Origin: Gammaproteobacteria bacterium HGW-Gammaproteobacteria-15
Lineage (GTDB): Bacteria > Pseudomonadota > Gammaproteobacteria > Enterobacterales > Alteromonadaceae
NCBI GenBank assembly: GCA_002840125.1
Contig: PGZF01000001.1
Span: 935,237 to 999,236 of the forward strand
Reading direction: 5' to 3'
Length of the DNA: 64,000 nucleotides
Part shown: one piece after another, positions 9,682 through 18,134 of the stretch
Position numbering within the stretch: the stretch's first letter is position 1
Layout of the letters: the number at the start of each line of letters is the position of its first letter
Position numbers and translations under genes: made by a program
The notes under the pieces: model-generated
Seen by the model: the letters and a program-made list of their open reading frames with translations, nothing else
Databases searched by the model: none
What the model was told of the DNA's origin: nothing

Positions 9682-9699
9682 ATTGACACCGGTGTCAAT
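9682..9699 (-). promoter_or_regulatory. 18-bp LacI-type palindrome over receptor promoter
   Basis: ATTGACACCGGTGTCAAT is a perfect palindrome with a central CG, the pattern of a LacI-family operator. On the minus strand it contains TTGACA, with TAAGGT 18 bases downstream as a weak -10, giving a repressible promoter 48 bp before the receptor start. It differs in core sequence from the operator at 5641-5678, so a different regulator, perhaps outside the window, may bind. Confidence 0.72.
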
Positions 9700-9829
9700 T
9701 AGTTATCGTTTTTACTTAAATATCTAAGCAAAATCTGCCACAACATGCTGAATAACACTGCACCCCGTCAGATACTGCTCACAACAAGGCCCGGCAAACC
9801 TGGCTCACCCACCAGACAACACATAAAAA

Positions 9830-9843
9830 TGACACCGGTATCA
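9830..9843. promoter_or_regulatory. Second ACCGGT-type operator
   Basis: TGACACCGGTATCA repeats the core of the 9682-9699 palindrome with a single half-site change. The centres are about 146 bp apart, a distance compatible with repressor looping, which is inference. Confidence 0.5.
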
Positions 9844-9974
9844 AATCTCCAACATCTTATTATCTCTATGCTTTCTCACCCTCTACGGCACTGCTTTTAC
9901 CCCCTACCTGGGGGGCAGCCGATCTCAACATAAGCACAAGCTTTACTGTGGTTATTGCTGCTGGTCATTGCTGC

Positions 9975-11183
9975 TTACCAGTTAAACATAGTACCGTCTT
10001 CCAGCCGGTTGACTGGCAGATAGGCGCGTTTATAGGGATATTTCGCCGCTTTGGCTTCGTCGATATCGACACCATGGCCCGGTGTGTCCCCCACCTTCAG
10101 ATAACCATTATCAAAATGGTAATCGTGCGGGAACACCTCGTCAGTTTCATCGGTATGGCGCATATATTCCTGAATACCAAAATTTGGCACCCAGGTATCA
10201 AAATGCAGCGCCGCGCCCATGGTTACCGGGCTTAAGTCGGTAGCACCATGGAAACCGGTACGCACATGGTATAACTCGGCTAAATGCGCAATACGGCGTA
10301 AATGGGTAATACCGCCAGCATGCACGATAGTGGTACGAATATAGTCAATTAGCTGCTCGCTAATCAGTTGCTGGCAATCATGAATAGAGGCAAACACCTC
10401 CCCCACAGCTATAGGCGTAGTGGTATGATGGCGGAACAGCCGGAAACCTTCCTGCAGCTCTGCCGGTACTGCATCTTCCAGCCAAAACAGTTTGTAGGGT
10501 TCCAGCGATTTACCCAGCTGTGCCGCTTCAATTGGCGTTAAGCGGTGGTGGGTGTCGTGCAGCAGATGATGCTCATAACCATAGGTGTCGCGCAGTGTCT
10601 CAAACAGCTTGGGCACGCTGTTGAGGTATTTACTGGTAGACCACAGGTTTTCTGATGGCAGATCGTTATCTGCCGGTTCGTAGTACATTTTATCTTTCGA
10701 TACACCATAGGTGCTGGCCAGGCCCGGTATGCCGGTTTGCGCACGGATCGCTTTATAACCCAGCTCAATATACTTACCTACTTCAGCTACTGTTTCGGCA
10801 ATATCCCTGCCATTGGCGTGGCCATACACCATAACACCATCGCGGCTGCGACCACCAAGCAACTGGTACAACGGCATACCGGCCGCCTTGGCTTTAATAT
10901 CCCACAGCGCCACATCGATAGCCGCGATGGCGGTCATGCCCACCGGGCCACGGCGCCAGTAAGCGCCACGGTAGAAAAACTGCCAGATATCTTCTATCTG
11001 GCTGGCGTCGCGGCCAATCAGACAAGGTACCAGGTGATCCTGCAAATAACTGGCAACGGCCAGCTCGCGGCCATTAAGCGTTGCATCACCGATACCATAC
11101 AAGCCCTGATCGGTGGTGATCTTCAGCGTAACAAAATTTCTGCCCGGACAGGTTACAATGACTTTGGCATCAATGATTTTCAT
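9975..11183 (-). CDS. manD: D-mannonate dehydratase, enolase superfamily
   Basis: Predicted 402-residue enzyme dehydrating D-mannonate to 2-keto-3-deoxygluconate in the glucuronate branch of hexuronate catabolism. The N-terminus [19 protein letters not shown], the segment [20 protein letters not shown] and the C-terminus [11 protein letters not shown] are typical of ManD/RspA. Metal-binding acids are expected around [20 protein letters not shown] and PIAVGEVF, with [14 protein letters not shown] near residue 320. The start at 11183 follows GAGGAACAAT; an in-frame TTG four codons earlier is less likely. Some ManD-like proteins have weak activity and unclear roles, so the substrate is the best guess from subgroup features. 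It is divergent from a UxuR-like GntR gene whose operators lie between them. Confidence 0.87.
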   Translation of the reverse strand: MKIIDAKVIVTCPGRNFVTLKITTDQGLYGIGDATLNGRELAVASYLQDHLVPCLIGRDASQIEDIWQFFYRGAYWRRGPVGMTAIAAIDVALWDIKAKAAGMPLYQLLGGRSRDGVMVYGHANGRDIAETVAEVGKYIELGYKAIRAQTGIPGLASTYGVSKDKMYYEPADNDLPSENLWSTSKYLNSVPKLFETLRDTYGYEHHLLHDTHHRLTPIEAAQLGKSLEPYKLFWLEDAVPAELQEGFRLFRHHTTTPIAVGEVFASIHDCQQLISEQLIDYIRTTIVHAGGITHLRRIAHLAELYHVRTGFHGATDLSPVTMGAALHFDTWVPNFGIQEYMRHTDETDEVFPHDYHFDNGYLKVGDTPGHGVDIDEAKAAKYPYKRAYLPVNRLEDGTMFNW

Positions 11184-11230
11184 ATTGTTCCTCAACTAAA
11201 AACTTGAATAGTGCTGACCAACCGACTAAA

Positions 11231-11303
11231 TTGGTCTGGCCGATTTATAGACATTAGCATCTGGACAGGCCAATTTACAATAAAAAATAATTGGTCTGGC
11301 CAA
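11231..11303. promoter_or_regulatory. Three UxuR-like operators spaced 30 bp apart
   Basis: Three imperfect palindromes of form TTGGYCNGRCCAA lie in the manD-gntR divergent region: TTGGTCTGGCCGA at 11231-11243, CTGGACAGGCCAA (reverse orientation) at 11261-11273 and TTGGTCTGGCCAA at 11291-11303. Centres at 11237, 11267 and 11297 are exactly 30 bp apart. The TGG...CCA layout fits GntR/FadR-family binding, so the adjacent regulator probably controls both genes. Confidence 0.78.
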
Positions 11304-11334
11304 ATTTTTTTTAAAAGCCAATTTTTGAATAAGC

Positions 11335-12087
11335 ATGATGACAAAAACTGTACAGCTAACATCTAACACCAGCCCACAGCGCCCAACACCCGCTGGCGCA
11401 AGGCTTTACCTGCAAATTGCCGAAAAGCTGGCAGGCCGGATCAGCGCCGGCGAACTTCCTCCCGGCAGCCGCTTACCGGCCGAGCGTGATCTGGCGCAAA
11501 GTTATGACGTAAGCCGCCAGACAGTACGCGAAGCGCTGATAGCACTGGAGGTATCCGGCATGGTAGAAATTCGTCCGGGTTCAGGCATTTATGTGCAAAA
11601 AGCGGCAGAAAAGCGCCATGGTCTGAAAAGCTCAATAGTGGCAGACGACGCCCCCGGCCCACTGGAAATTATGGAAGCACGCTTACTGCTGGAAGGCGAT
11701 GCCGCTGCGCTGGCAGCTGAGCGTATCAGTAATGAAGAGCTGCAAAAACTCAAAGCCTACCTGCAACAAATGACACTGCTGGTACAGGCACAAAAAAGCA
11801 GCGAGGCCGAGGCCTTTGACGGTAAATTTCATCAGCTTATCGCCAGTGCCACCCGCAATAGCGCACTGCAATCGATGATTGAATGGCTGTGGCAACTGCG
11901 TGAAAGCTCAGAGCTAAGCAGATTATTTGCGCGAAAAATTCAGCAACAGGTAGCCGGGCCCAATATTCTGGCGCATGAAAAAATTTATCAGTGCATCAGC
12001 CGGCGCGACGCAGACGGCGCCAGATCTGCTATGCAGGCGCATATCAGCGAAGTAACCCAGGCTTATTTATTGCTGATTTCAGACTAA
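11335..12087 (+). CDS. GntR-family regulator, FCD (UxuR-like) subfamily
   Basis: Predicted 250-residue regulator. Residues 20-90 form a winged helix (LPAERDLAQSYDVSRQTVRE, then GMVEIRPGSGIYV), and the C-terminal two-thirds is an FCD effector domain with the metal-site histidines visible in DGKFHQLIA, AHEKIYQCI and AMQAHISE. UxuR and ExuR of enteric bacteria belong to this subfamily and sense hexuronate-pathway intermediates. Divergent orientation to manD and the triple operator support a role as local repressor. Two adjacent ATGs could start it; no strong ribosome site favours one. Confidence 0.88.
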   Translation: MMTKTVQLTSNTSPQRPTPAGARLYLQIAEKLAGRISAGELPPGSRLPAERDLAQSYDVSRQTVREALIALEVSGMVEIRPGSGIYVQKAAEKRHGLKSSIVADDAPGPLEIMEARLLLEGDAAALAAERISNEELQKLKAYLQQMTLLVQAQKSSEAEAFDGKFHQLIASATRNSALQSMIEWLWQLRESSELSRLFARKIQQQVAGPNILAHEKIYQCISRRDADGARSAMQAHISEVTQAYLLLISD

Positions 12088-12129
12088 AGTAAGCAACCCC
12101 ATTAAAATCTGACGCGTTAAAGGATACGA

Positions 12130-12795
12130 ATGACAAAGCTTTGCCTGCTGTTTGACAGCGACGGTACCTTAGTAGACAGCGAGTTGTTGTGTAATCAGGC
12201 ATTGGCGCTGTTATTTGCCCGCCAGGGGGTACAGCTAAATGTAGCGGATTTAATGCGCGACTACCGCGGCGGTGAACTGCAGCGTATTTTTGACCAGTTA
12301 GCTGCGGTGCACAATATAACGCTGCATAACGACAGCGAAGCCTGGTATCGCGCCAAAGTAGCCGAATTATTTGCACAACAATTACAGCCGGTAGCAGGTA
12401 TTCCGGAATTACTGGTTTGGGTGCAACAGCAAGGCTGGCCATGCGCCGTGGTAAGTAATGGCCCGCAAAGCAAACTGCAGCAGGCTCTTAGCCGCTGCCA
12501 ACTGCTGTCATTTTTTAACGGCCATATTTACAGCGCTTATGATATTGATATTTTTAAACCCGACCCAAACCTGTACCTGCACGCCGCAGCGCAGTTAGGT
12601 GCCAGGCCAGAGCAATGTGTGGTAATTGAAGACAGCCTGCCGGGGGTAAAAGCCGGTGTCGCTGCCGGTATGACGACCATCTTCTACAACCTGCATAACG
12701 AAACCAGCCCAAGCAACAAAGTAATTGAGATCCAGCATATCAGTGAAATTAAAACGATATTGGCTGGCTTAGTTAAGCAGGGTAATCATCCCTGA
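12130..12795 (+). CDS. HAD-superfamily sugar phosphatase, YieH-like
   Basis: Predicted 221-residue hydrolase of the beta-phosphoglucomutase-like HAD group. Motif I LLFDSDGTLVDSE carries the nucleophile and acid aspartates at residues 9 and 11; motif II is VVSNGPQ; motif III/IV is FKPDPNLYLHAA with VVIEDSLPGVKAG. The N-terminal sequence resembles E. coli YieH, a phosphatase acting on 6-phosphogluconate and related phosphates, but substrate assignment in this family is unreliable. The start follows AAGGATACGA. It lies 42 bp downstream of the GntR gene on the same strand, so it may be part of the same hexuronate unit. Confidence 0.85.
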   Translation: MTKLCLLFDSDGTLVDSELLCNQALALLFARQGVQLNVADLMRDYRGGELQRIFDQLAAVHNITLHNDSEAWYRAKVAELFAQQLQPVAGIPELLVWVQQQGWPCAVVSNGPQSKLQQALSRCQLLSFFNGHIYSAYDIDIFKPDPNLYLHAAAQLGARPEQCVVIEDSLPGVKAGVAAGMTTIFYNLHNETSPSNKVIEIQHISEIKTILAGLVKQGNHP

Positions 12796-12797
12796 AA

Positions 12798-14192
12798 TTA
12801 ACCGGCGTTAAAAGTAGGATGCTTAGCCACTACCTCAGCTGTATTACCCTGCTGCTTATGCAACTGCATCAGGCCTTTGAGGTTGAGCAATAGCATTGGC
12901 AGTACAATCAATACAAAGGCGATATTGGATAACGGCACAGCCAGCCAGACACCATTAATGCCAAGGAATTTTGGCAAAATAAACAGGAATGGCAGCTGAA
13001 TGAGGATATTGCCCAGAGATACAAACAGCGCCTGGCCGCTTTTACCAACGGCCACAAAGTAAATAGCGGCCATAAATAAAAAGCCATCTAAAAACAGGGC
13101 CATCAAGTGCAGCCGGATACCGTTTTTACTTGCCTCAAGCAAGGCCTCGTTGCCCGAGGTAAAGATGCCGATAAACAGCTGCGGAAAAATATTCAGCAGT
13201 ATCACCAAAGCAATACCTGAACCTACGGTGACAGAAAACGCCAGTTTTACCGTTTGCGTAATGCGTTTGTATTGTTTGGCGCCTAAGTAGTAGCTTACCG
13301 GCGGCTGCAAGCCGCTTACCAAGCCTTCGGCAAAGAAGTAGTAACAGCTGGCTAAATAACCGACAATCGCAAAGGCCGCTAATTGCGTGGTATCGCCATA
13401 GGCCATAAATTGCCTGTTATGAAACGCCATAACAAAGCTGAAATAGACAAACATTACCAGGTTTGACGAGCCTAACTGCACAATACGGCTGGCAATGGCT
13501 TTATCACATTGTTTTACTGTCAACCTGGTTTTGGCCTTTGACGACATAAAGTAACGCAAACACAACACACAGGTGGCCAGCTGCGCAATTAAGGTGGCAA
13601 TAGCAGCGCCTTGTAATCCCATATCAAGATGAGCCAGAAACACATAGTCCAGCGCAATATTCGTTAAGGCACCGACGATAATAAACACCGTTGCCAGGTT
13701 CGGGCTGTCGTCATTGCGCACCAGCATCGGCATGGCGCTGGCGCCAATGGAAATAAGCGCACCAAACGACATAGTCTGCACATAGCTCCAGCTCATTTGC
13801 ATGGTAATGCCGGTTGCGCCTTGCAGCGTTAGCAAACTTTTACCAAAAGTAATAAACACTGCGGTGGCAAATAAACCAATTAGCACCACCAACAAAAGCG
13901 CGGTAACCAGTGTTGCCTGCGTAGCTGCCAGGTTGTTTTCACCGCGGTATTTAGACAACAGGCTGCCACCGCCCATGCCCACCAGCAAACCAAAGCCCAT
14001 AATTAAACCCAGCAAGGGTATTGCCATATTGATGCCTGCCAGCCCGTTGGCCCCAACAAAGTGGCCAACAAAAAAACCATCAATAATCTGATACAAACCG
14101 CTGACTAACATAGCGACGATAGACGGAATGGCAAAACGCCAAAATGCGCCTGCGACAGATTGCGGCGGTTGAACCGGTGCTACGACTTGCAT
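12798..14192 (-). CDS. MATE-family efflux transporter
   Basis: Predicted 464-residue inner-membrane transporter with about 12 hydrophobic segments in two similar halves, each with a MatE signature (FAIPSIVAMLVSGLYQIIDG at the N-terminus; GLVSGLQPPVSYYLGAKQYK in the second half). MATE proteins export cationic drugs or metabolites using Na+ or H+ gradients. The ATG at 14192 is chosen because it directly precedes the conserved region and has an AGG upstream; an upstream ATG at 14225 lacks a ribosome site. It converges on the HAD gene with only 2 bp between stop codons and is divergent from a LysR gene that may regulate it. Confidence 0.88.
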   Translation of the reverse strand: MQVVAPVQPPQSVAGAFWRFAIPSIVAMLVSGLYQIIDGFFVGHFVGANGLAGINMAIPLLGLIMGFGLLVGMGGGSLLSKYRGENNLAATQATLVTALLLVVLIGLFATAVFITFGKSLLTLQGATGITMQMSWSYVQTMSFGALISIGASAMPMLVRNDDSPNLATVFIIVGALTNIALDYVFLAHLDMGLQGAAIATLIAQLATCVLCLRYFMSSKAKTRLTVKQCDKAIASRIVQLGSSNLVMFVYFSFVMAFHNRQFMAYGDTTQLAAFAIVGYLASCYYFFAEGLVSGLQPPVSYYLGAKQYKRITQTVKLAFSVTVGSGIALVILLNIFPQLFIGIFTSGNEALLEASKNGIRLHLMALFLDGFLFMAAIYFVAVGKSGQALFVSLGNILIQLPFLFILPKFLGINGVWLAVPLSNIAFVLIVLPMLLLNLKGLMQLHKQQGNTAEVVAKHPTFNAG

Positions 14193-14326
14193 GACCTGAT
14201 ACCCATAGTGTGGAAACACGGGCATGATATACAAAAATAAGATACATTAAAGTTAGTTACCATCCGCATAGCGGATACGTATAAACCAAGCAACGGCAGT
14301 TCTCAGCGCCGCTGTAGGAGATAGCA

Positions 14327-15211
14327 ATGAACTGGACCTTAGATCAATTACTGGCCTTTGTTACCGCCGCCGAGCTGGGTTCTTTTTCCGCAGCGGCCAG
14401 ACAGCTGCACAAAGCGCAATCACGCATCAGCAGCGCCATTGCTAATTTAGAGCTCGATTTAGGCTTTGAGTTATTTGACCGCAGCTCGAAATTTCCGGCC
14501 TTAACAGCACTGGGTAAAGAAATGCTGCCCGAAGCGCGCGCCGTGCTTAACCAATGCCTGCGCTTAGATGCAAGAGCGCTGGCGGCGACCAATAAAGAGC
14601 CCATTTCGCTGCGTATTGCGATAGATGAAGCCTTACCGCTGGAAACCATTCACTCTATTTTTTCTCAGGTCGGCGATTTATTTCCGAACACCCATTTGGT
14701 TATTACCAATGGCTCACAAGACGACATTGCCACGGCCATTGCCAGGCAAAAAGCCGACATTGGTTTTATGCTCAGCAACAGTGCCTTGCCGGCAGAGTTA
14801 ACCTTACAGTCTTTAGGGCATTTTAAAAAAATACTGATTGTCGGTAACAAGCACCCGCTGGCCAATGCCGGCGTATTAAGTCTGGCGCAACTGCAGCAGT
14901 ACCGGCAGTTTGTGCTATGTAACCGCTCCGGCGAGAACCGCGAACAAGCCCTAAGTCCGAATCATTGGGATTTAGACAGTTACTATTTAATTTGTGAGCT
15001 GGTAACGCAAAATCAGGGCTGGGCAATAGTGCCGGAGCATATCGCCAGAGCACAGTGGTTTGTTGATCAAATAACAACGGTAAAAACCGACTTTTTAAGC
15101 GATATATTAATTGAAATAGGCATAGTAAAACGCCTCGACAGCCCAAGCAGTGCAATCACACAGTGGATAACAGAAAAAATGCGCCACTTAATCAATAACC
15201 GGGCGATTTAA
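14327..15211 (+). CDS. LysR-family transcriptional regulator
   Basis: Predicted 294-residue LysR regulator. The N-terminal winged helix (LLAFVTAAELGSFSAAARQL, then SRISSAIANLELDLGFELFD) is followed by a substrate-binding co-inducer domain from about residue 90. The start follows GGAGATAGCA. It is transcribed divergently from the MATE transporter, with 134 bp between starts, the classical arrangement for a LysR protein controlling its neighbour. No LysR box was identified with confidence. Inducer unknown. Confidence 0.88.
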   Translation: MNWTLDQLLAFVTAAELGSFSAAARQLHKAQSRISSAIANLELDLGFELFDRSSKFPALTALGKEMLPEARAVLNQCLRLDARALAATNKEPISLRIAIDEALPLETIHSIFSQVGDLFPNTHLVITNGSQDDIATAIARQKADIGFMLSNSALPAELTLQSLGHFKKILIVGNKHPLANAGVLSLAQLQQYRQFVLCNRSGENREQALSPNHWDLDSYYLICELVTQNQGWAIVPEHIARAQWFVDQITTVKTDFLSDILIEIGIVKRLDSPSSAITQWITEKMRHLINNRAI

Positions 15212-15274
15212 CTATGAATAGTGCCAATATCGTCAGCCCCGGTATCATACGAGTGAGAGTTAGTGGTAAAAGAG

Positions 15275-15823
15275 TTACTTGCCCAGCATACGCAGTAATG
15301 TGCGGTCTTTATCAAGAAAGTGATGCTTGCATGCACCCACAATATGCAAAACAATAGCTACAACTAAAGTGTATCCTATAATTTCATGGCTTTGCTCACC
15401 TATTGCCGACAGCAATTCATTATAGGGAATCACTTCTCCAGGCAACTCAGGGTCATCGTTGCTTTGAACAAGCGTCAAGCCAAAAATACCAAAACCATGC
15501 CCGCTCATTCCCGAATAAAGCATACCGGTAATTGGCATCGCCAGGGTGCCCAACAGTAAAATCCAGTGAGTGAGTTTCGCCAACAACTGTTCAATTTTCT
15601 GGTACTGCCCTACAGGTGCTGGCCAGCCTTGTTTTAATCTCCAGAACCCCCTTAACAGGATGACGACAAAAAGAATAATCCCTGTCGATTTATGTATTGG
15701 ATAAAGCGCAAACGCTTCCGTATTCGCCATATAAATACCAATCAAGCTAAGTGCAATAAAACCAATAGCAATGATCCAGTGCAGGCTACGACTGGTTAAA
15801 CCAAGATGACTTTGTGTGTCCAT
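15275..15823 (-). CDS. Cytochrome b561-family membrane protein
   Basis: Predicted 182-residue diheme b-type cytochrome of the inner membrane with four transmembrane helices. Candidate heme-ligand histidines are in SRSLHWIIAIGF, YPIHKSTGIILF, AKLTHWILLLG and VAIVLHIVGACKHHF. Family members oxidise quinol or take electrons in stress responses (for example YodB/YceJ types). The start at 15823 follows GAGGT with 7-base spacing; an in-frame upstream ATG would add 21 residues without conserved features. It lies 109 bp downstream of the LytTR regulator on the same strand. Confidence 0.88.
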   Translation of the reverse strand: MDTQSHLGLTSRSLHWIIAIGFIALSLIGIYMANTEAFALYPIHKSTGIILFVVILLRGFWRLKQGWPAPVGQYQKIEQLLAKLTHWILLLGTLAMPITGMLYSGMSGHGFGIFGLTLVQSNDDPELPGEVIPYNELLSAIGEQSHEIIGYTLVVAIVLHIVGACKHHFLDKDRTLLRMLGK

Positions 15824-15932
15824 AAGCAATACCTCTGCGTTATCAATGTAAGACGTAGAGCTCATTTCAGCCAGAATGGACCACAAAAACAGTCTTTATG
15901 GTGTGAGTATCCGATTTAAGGGATTAATGGAG

Positions 15933-16805
15933 TTATACAGATTGCGACGTGGCAAACTTATAAGCTTTCAGGGCTTGTTTGTAGCTTTTGCTTAAGGGCA
16001 GTTGCTGCGAATTACGTAAAACGACAACACCGTTGCCAGCAGCTTGTGTAATGATGCGATCTATTGCTGTAATATTTACCATGTAAGAGCGGTGAATACG
16101 CACAAAGCATCCCGCAGGCAAATCCTGTTCAAGCTGCTTCATCGAAGCTCGCAAAAGGTATTTCTCATCTGCACAATAAAGTTCGATGTAGTTCCCTGCA
16201 GCACAAATCACTTCGACAGAATCCCATCGGATCAAACGCTCGCCATTGCCTTTGATCACCAGCACACTTTGGCTTTTTGGCCTGTCGACAGCTGCTGAAA
16301 ATTCTGGCGCACCTTGCTCATCTGCTGATGGCGCTGGAGGCGGCTGGGTATTTTCAACTTTGGCAGGGGCTAAACACCACTCCCAGATGATTACCAAAAA
16401 TGCTAACACACTAACTTGGATTGGAAAAAAATCCACAACACCGGCAACAAAGCCAAGCTCAGGATTAAAGTACATCTCCAGACCAACGCGCGTAATCAAG
16501 GCTGCACTAAGCATTAACATAACAAGCCCAGCATAGCGAAAAACAAAGCTTGAGTTGTTAAATTGATGAATTCGCCGCAACTGCGTCATTAATACCGGAG
16601 TAATAACTAGCCATGGCGCGTATTCTCTGAACCCCCAGATAAAGGAATGAACAAAGGTATCAGTTGATAGCGCGACAAACTGGGTATACAAAATGCAATA
16701 CAAAGCCGCGGCCGTCAGAAAAACCGCCCAGCCAAAAAAAGACAACACGATATCCCTGCGCATCAATAAACGAGGGGCTGCATTTGTAGTTCGAATCGCT
16801 AACAT
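15933..16805 (-). CDS. Membrane-anchored LytTR DNA-binding regulator
   Basis: Predicted 290-residue protein with four hydrophobic segments in the first 150 residues, a proline-rich linker near residue 155-180, and a C-terminal LytTR domain (VLVIKGNGERLIRWDSVEVI, AAGNYIELYCADEKYLLRAS, FVRIHRSYMVN). LytTR domains bind direct repeats in promoters; fusion to a membrane module without a receiver suggests direct sensing at the inner membrane. The codirectional cytochrome b561 gene downstream is a plausible target or partner. The signal is unknown. Confidence 0.85.
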   Translation of the reverse strand: MLAIRTTNAAPRLLMRRDIVLSFFGWAVFLTAAALYCILYTQFVALSTDTFVHSFIWGFREYAPWLVITPVLMTQLRRIHQFNNSSFVFRYAGLVMLMLSAALITRVGLEMYFNPELGFVAGVVDFFPIQVSVLAFLVIIWEWCLAPAKVENTQPPPAPSADEQGAPEFSAAVDRPKSQSVLVIKGNGERLIRWDSVEVICAAGNYIELYCADEKYLLRASMKQLEQDLPAGCFVRIHRSYMVNITAIDRIITQAAGNGVVVLRNSQQLPLSKSYKQALKAYKFATSQSV

Positions 16806-16895
16806 CTATAGCTCCATAGCAATTTAAGGTGGAGAGTTTAATTTGCCTCAACGGATAATTGGAGTCGGATAAAAATTAAATCTGCTTTCGCCATC

Positions 16896-17060
16896 CTACC
16901 GGCGGTCCCTTTGGCCCATTTGCTGCCGTCGCCGTGTTAAATCTGCCACTTCCTGCTTAAAGCAGTCATTACCCAGCGCCATACCACTTTTTACCGCACT
17001 GCGCATATCACACAGCAGGGCTTTGTTAATTTCATCTTTGAACAAATCACAGTAGGCTTG
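16896..17060 (-). pseudogene. C-terminal remnant of Y1 (RAYT/IS200-like) transposase
   Basis: The minus strand reads about 54 codons ending at 16896, starting right after an in-frame TAA at 17061-17063. The peptide contains YCDLFKDEINKALLCDMR and MALGNDCFKQEVADLTRRR, matching the C-terminal tail typical of REP-associated Y1 transposases (the ALGND.RFK.EI..L..RR pattern). The catalytic HUH and tyrosine region is absent, so this is a dead fragment. The surrounding bases at 16806-16895 and 17061-17197 hold no recognisable gene. Confidence 0.7.
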
Positions 17061-17197
17061 TTACAGCTTTGCTTCAGATGGAACGAACCTTTGGTTTGGC
17101 CTTTGCCCGCCATCAAAGTGATAGCGAAGCTTCAACAATGCTGCGCAATTGTGTCGTCAGGCCACAAATATTAAAGAGCCAGGCGGACAGCAGGCCA

Positions 17198-18124
17198 TCA
17201 GAATATAGATAAGCCCAGCTCTTCAGCCAGTTTACTGATTAATTGCATAGCCACGACAGAGTTACCAAAGCGATTTAATGGCGGACTCCAGGCTGCAATT
17301 ACGCCTACCTGCGGCACTATGGCCACAATGCAACCTCCCACCCCACTTTTGGCAGGCAGACCTACTTTAAACGCAAATTCGCCCGATTGATCGTACATGC
17401 CGCTTGTTGACAGAATAGCATTAACACGATGAGCATCACGCCGGCTGCATACCTGTATGCCACTGCCGGGTTGAACACCACGGTTGGCCAGAAAAAGCAA
17501 CGAAGTAGCCAGTTGCTCGCAGTTAATGGCGGTAGCACATTGATGAAAATAGTGCTCCAGCACCTGCGGTACTTCTGACTCGATATTACCAAAGCTTTTC
17601 ATCAGGTACGCCAGAGCAGCATTACGGTTACCGTGTTCCAGTTCTGATAAGTAGACCTTATTGTCGGCATAAATGGTTTCGCACCGGCACAGACTGCGTA
17701 GAAAGGTTAAAAAGGCTGTTTTACTGGCCGAATAATGGCTCACCAGTACGTCTGCGACAAGGATAGCGCCGGCATTGATCACTGGATTCCGCGGTATACC
17801 ATGCTCCCATTCCAACTGCACAATAGAATTGAACGGTTGTCCCGACGGCTCCATATTAACCCGTTGCCACAACTCATCACCTAACCGGTTCATTGCCATT
17901 ACCAGGCCAAATATTTTTGAAACACTTTGTAAGGAAAAAAGCTGTTCAGCAGCTCCGGCCTTAAATACGCTACCATCGAGTGTAGCGAAGGCAACACCGG
18001 CCTGGTCCGGGTCAACCTGCGCCAAAGCAGGAATATAACTGGCAACTTTGCCCTCGCGGGCTAAGGGTTGGTACTCAGTAAGAAGTTGTTGCAACAACGG
18101 AGATAAGTTATCAGGTATCTTCAT
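17198..18124 (-). CDS. glsA: Glutaminase
   Basis: Predicted 308-residue glutaminase hydrolysing glutamine to glutamate and ammonia in the cytoplasm. The serine beta-lactamase-like fold is marked by SLQSVSKIFGLVMAMN, containing the catalytic Ser-x-x-Lys near residue 66, plus EWEHGIPRNPVINAGAI-type sequence near 110 and GLPAKSGVGGCIVAIVP toward the C-terminus. Length equals that of E. coli YbaS/YneH (about 308-310). It lies 10 bp downstream of cysS on the same strand; this may be only proximity, as no functional link is evident. Confidence 0.95.
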   Translation of the reverse strand: MKIPDNLSPLLQQLLTEYQPLAREGKVASYIPALAQVDPDQAGVAFATLDGSVFKAGAAEQLFSLQSVSKIFGLVMAMNRLGDELWQRVNMEPSGQPFNSIVQLEWEHGIPRNPVINAGAILVADVLVSHYSASKTAFLTFLRSLCRCETIYADNKVYLSELEHGNRNAALAYLMKSFGNIESEVPQVLEHYFHQCATAINCEQLATSLLFLANRGVQPGSGIQVCSRRDAHRVNAILSTSGMYDQSGEFAFKVGLPAKSGVGGCIVAIVPQVGVIAAWSPPLNRFGNSVVAMQLISKLAEELGLSIF

Positions 18125-18134
18125 TGTTGCTTAA

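Larger units (their letters stand above)
9635..9974. other. 340-bp intergenic region, receptor promoter
   Basis: No convincing gene was found between the receptor start and the mannonate dehydratase stop. It contains the 18-bp palindrome at 9682-9699 and a second site, TGACACCGGTATCA at 9830-9843, matching that palindrome except for one symmetric position. The rest shows nothing recognisable. Confidence 0.6.
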
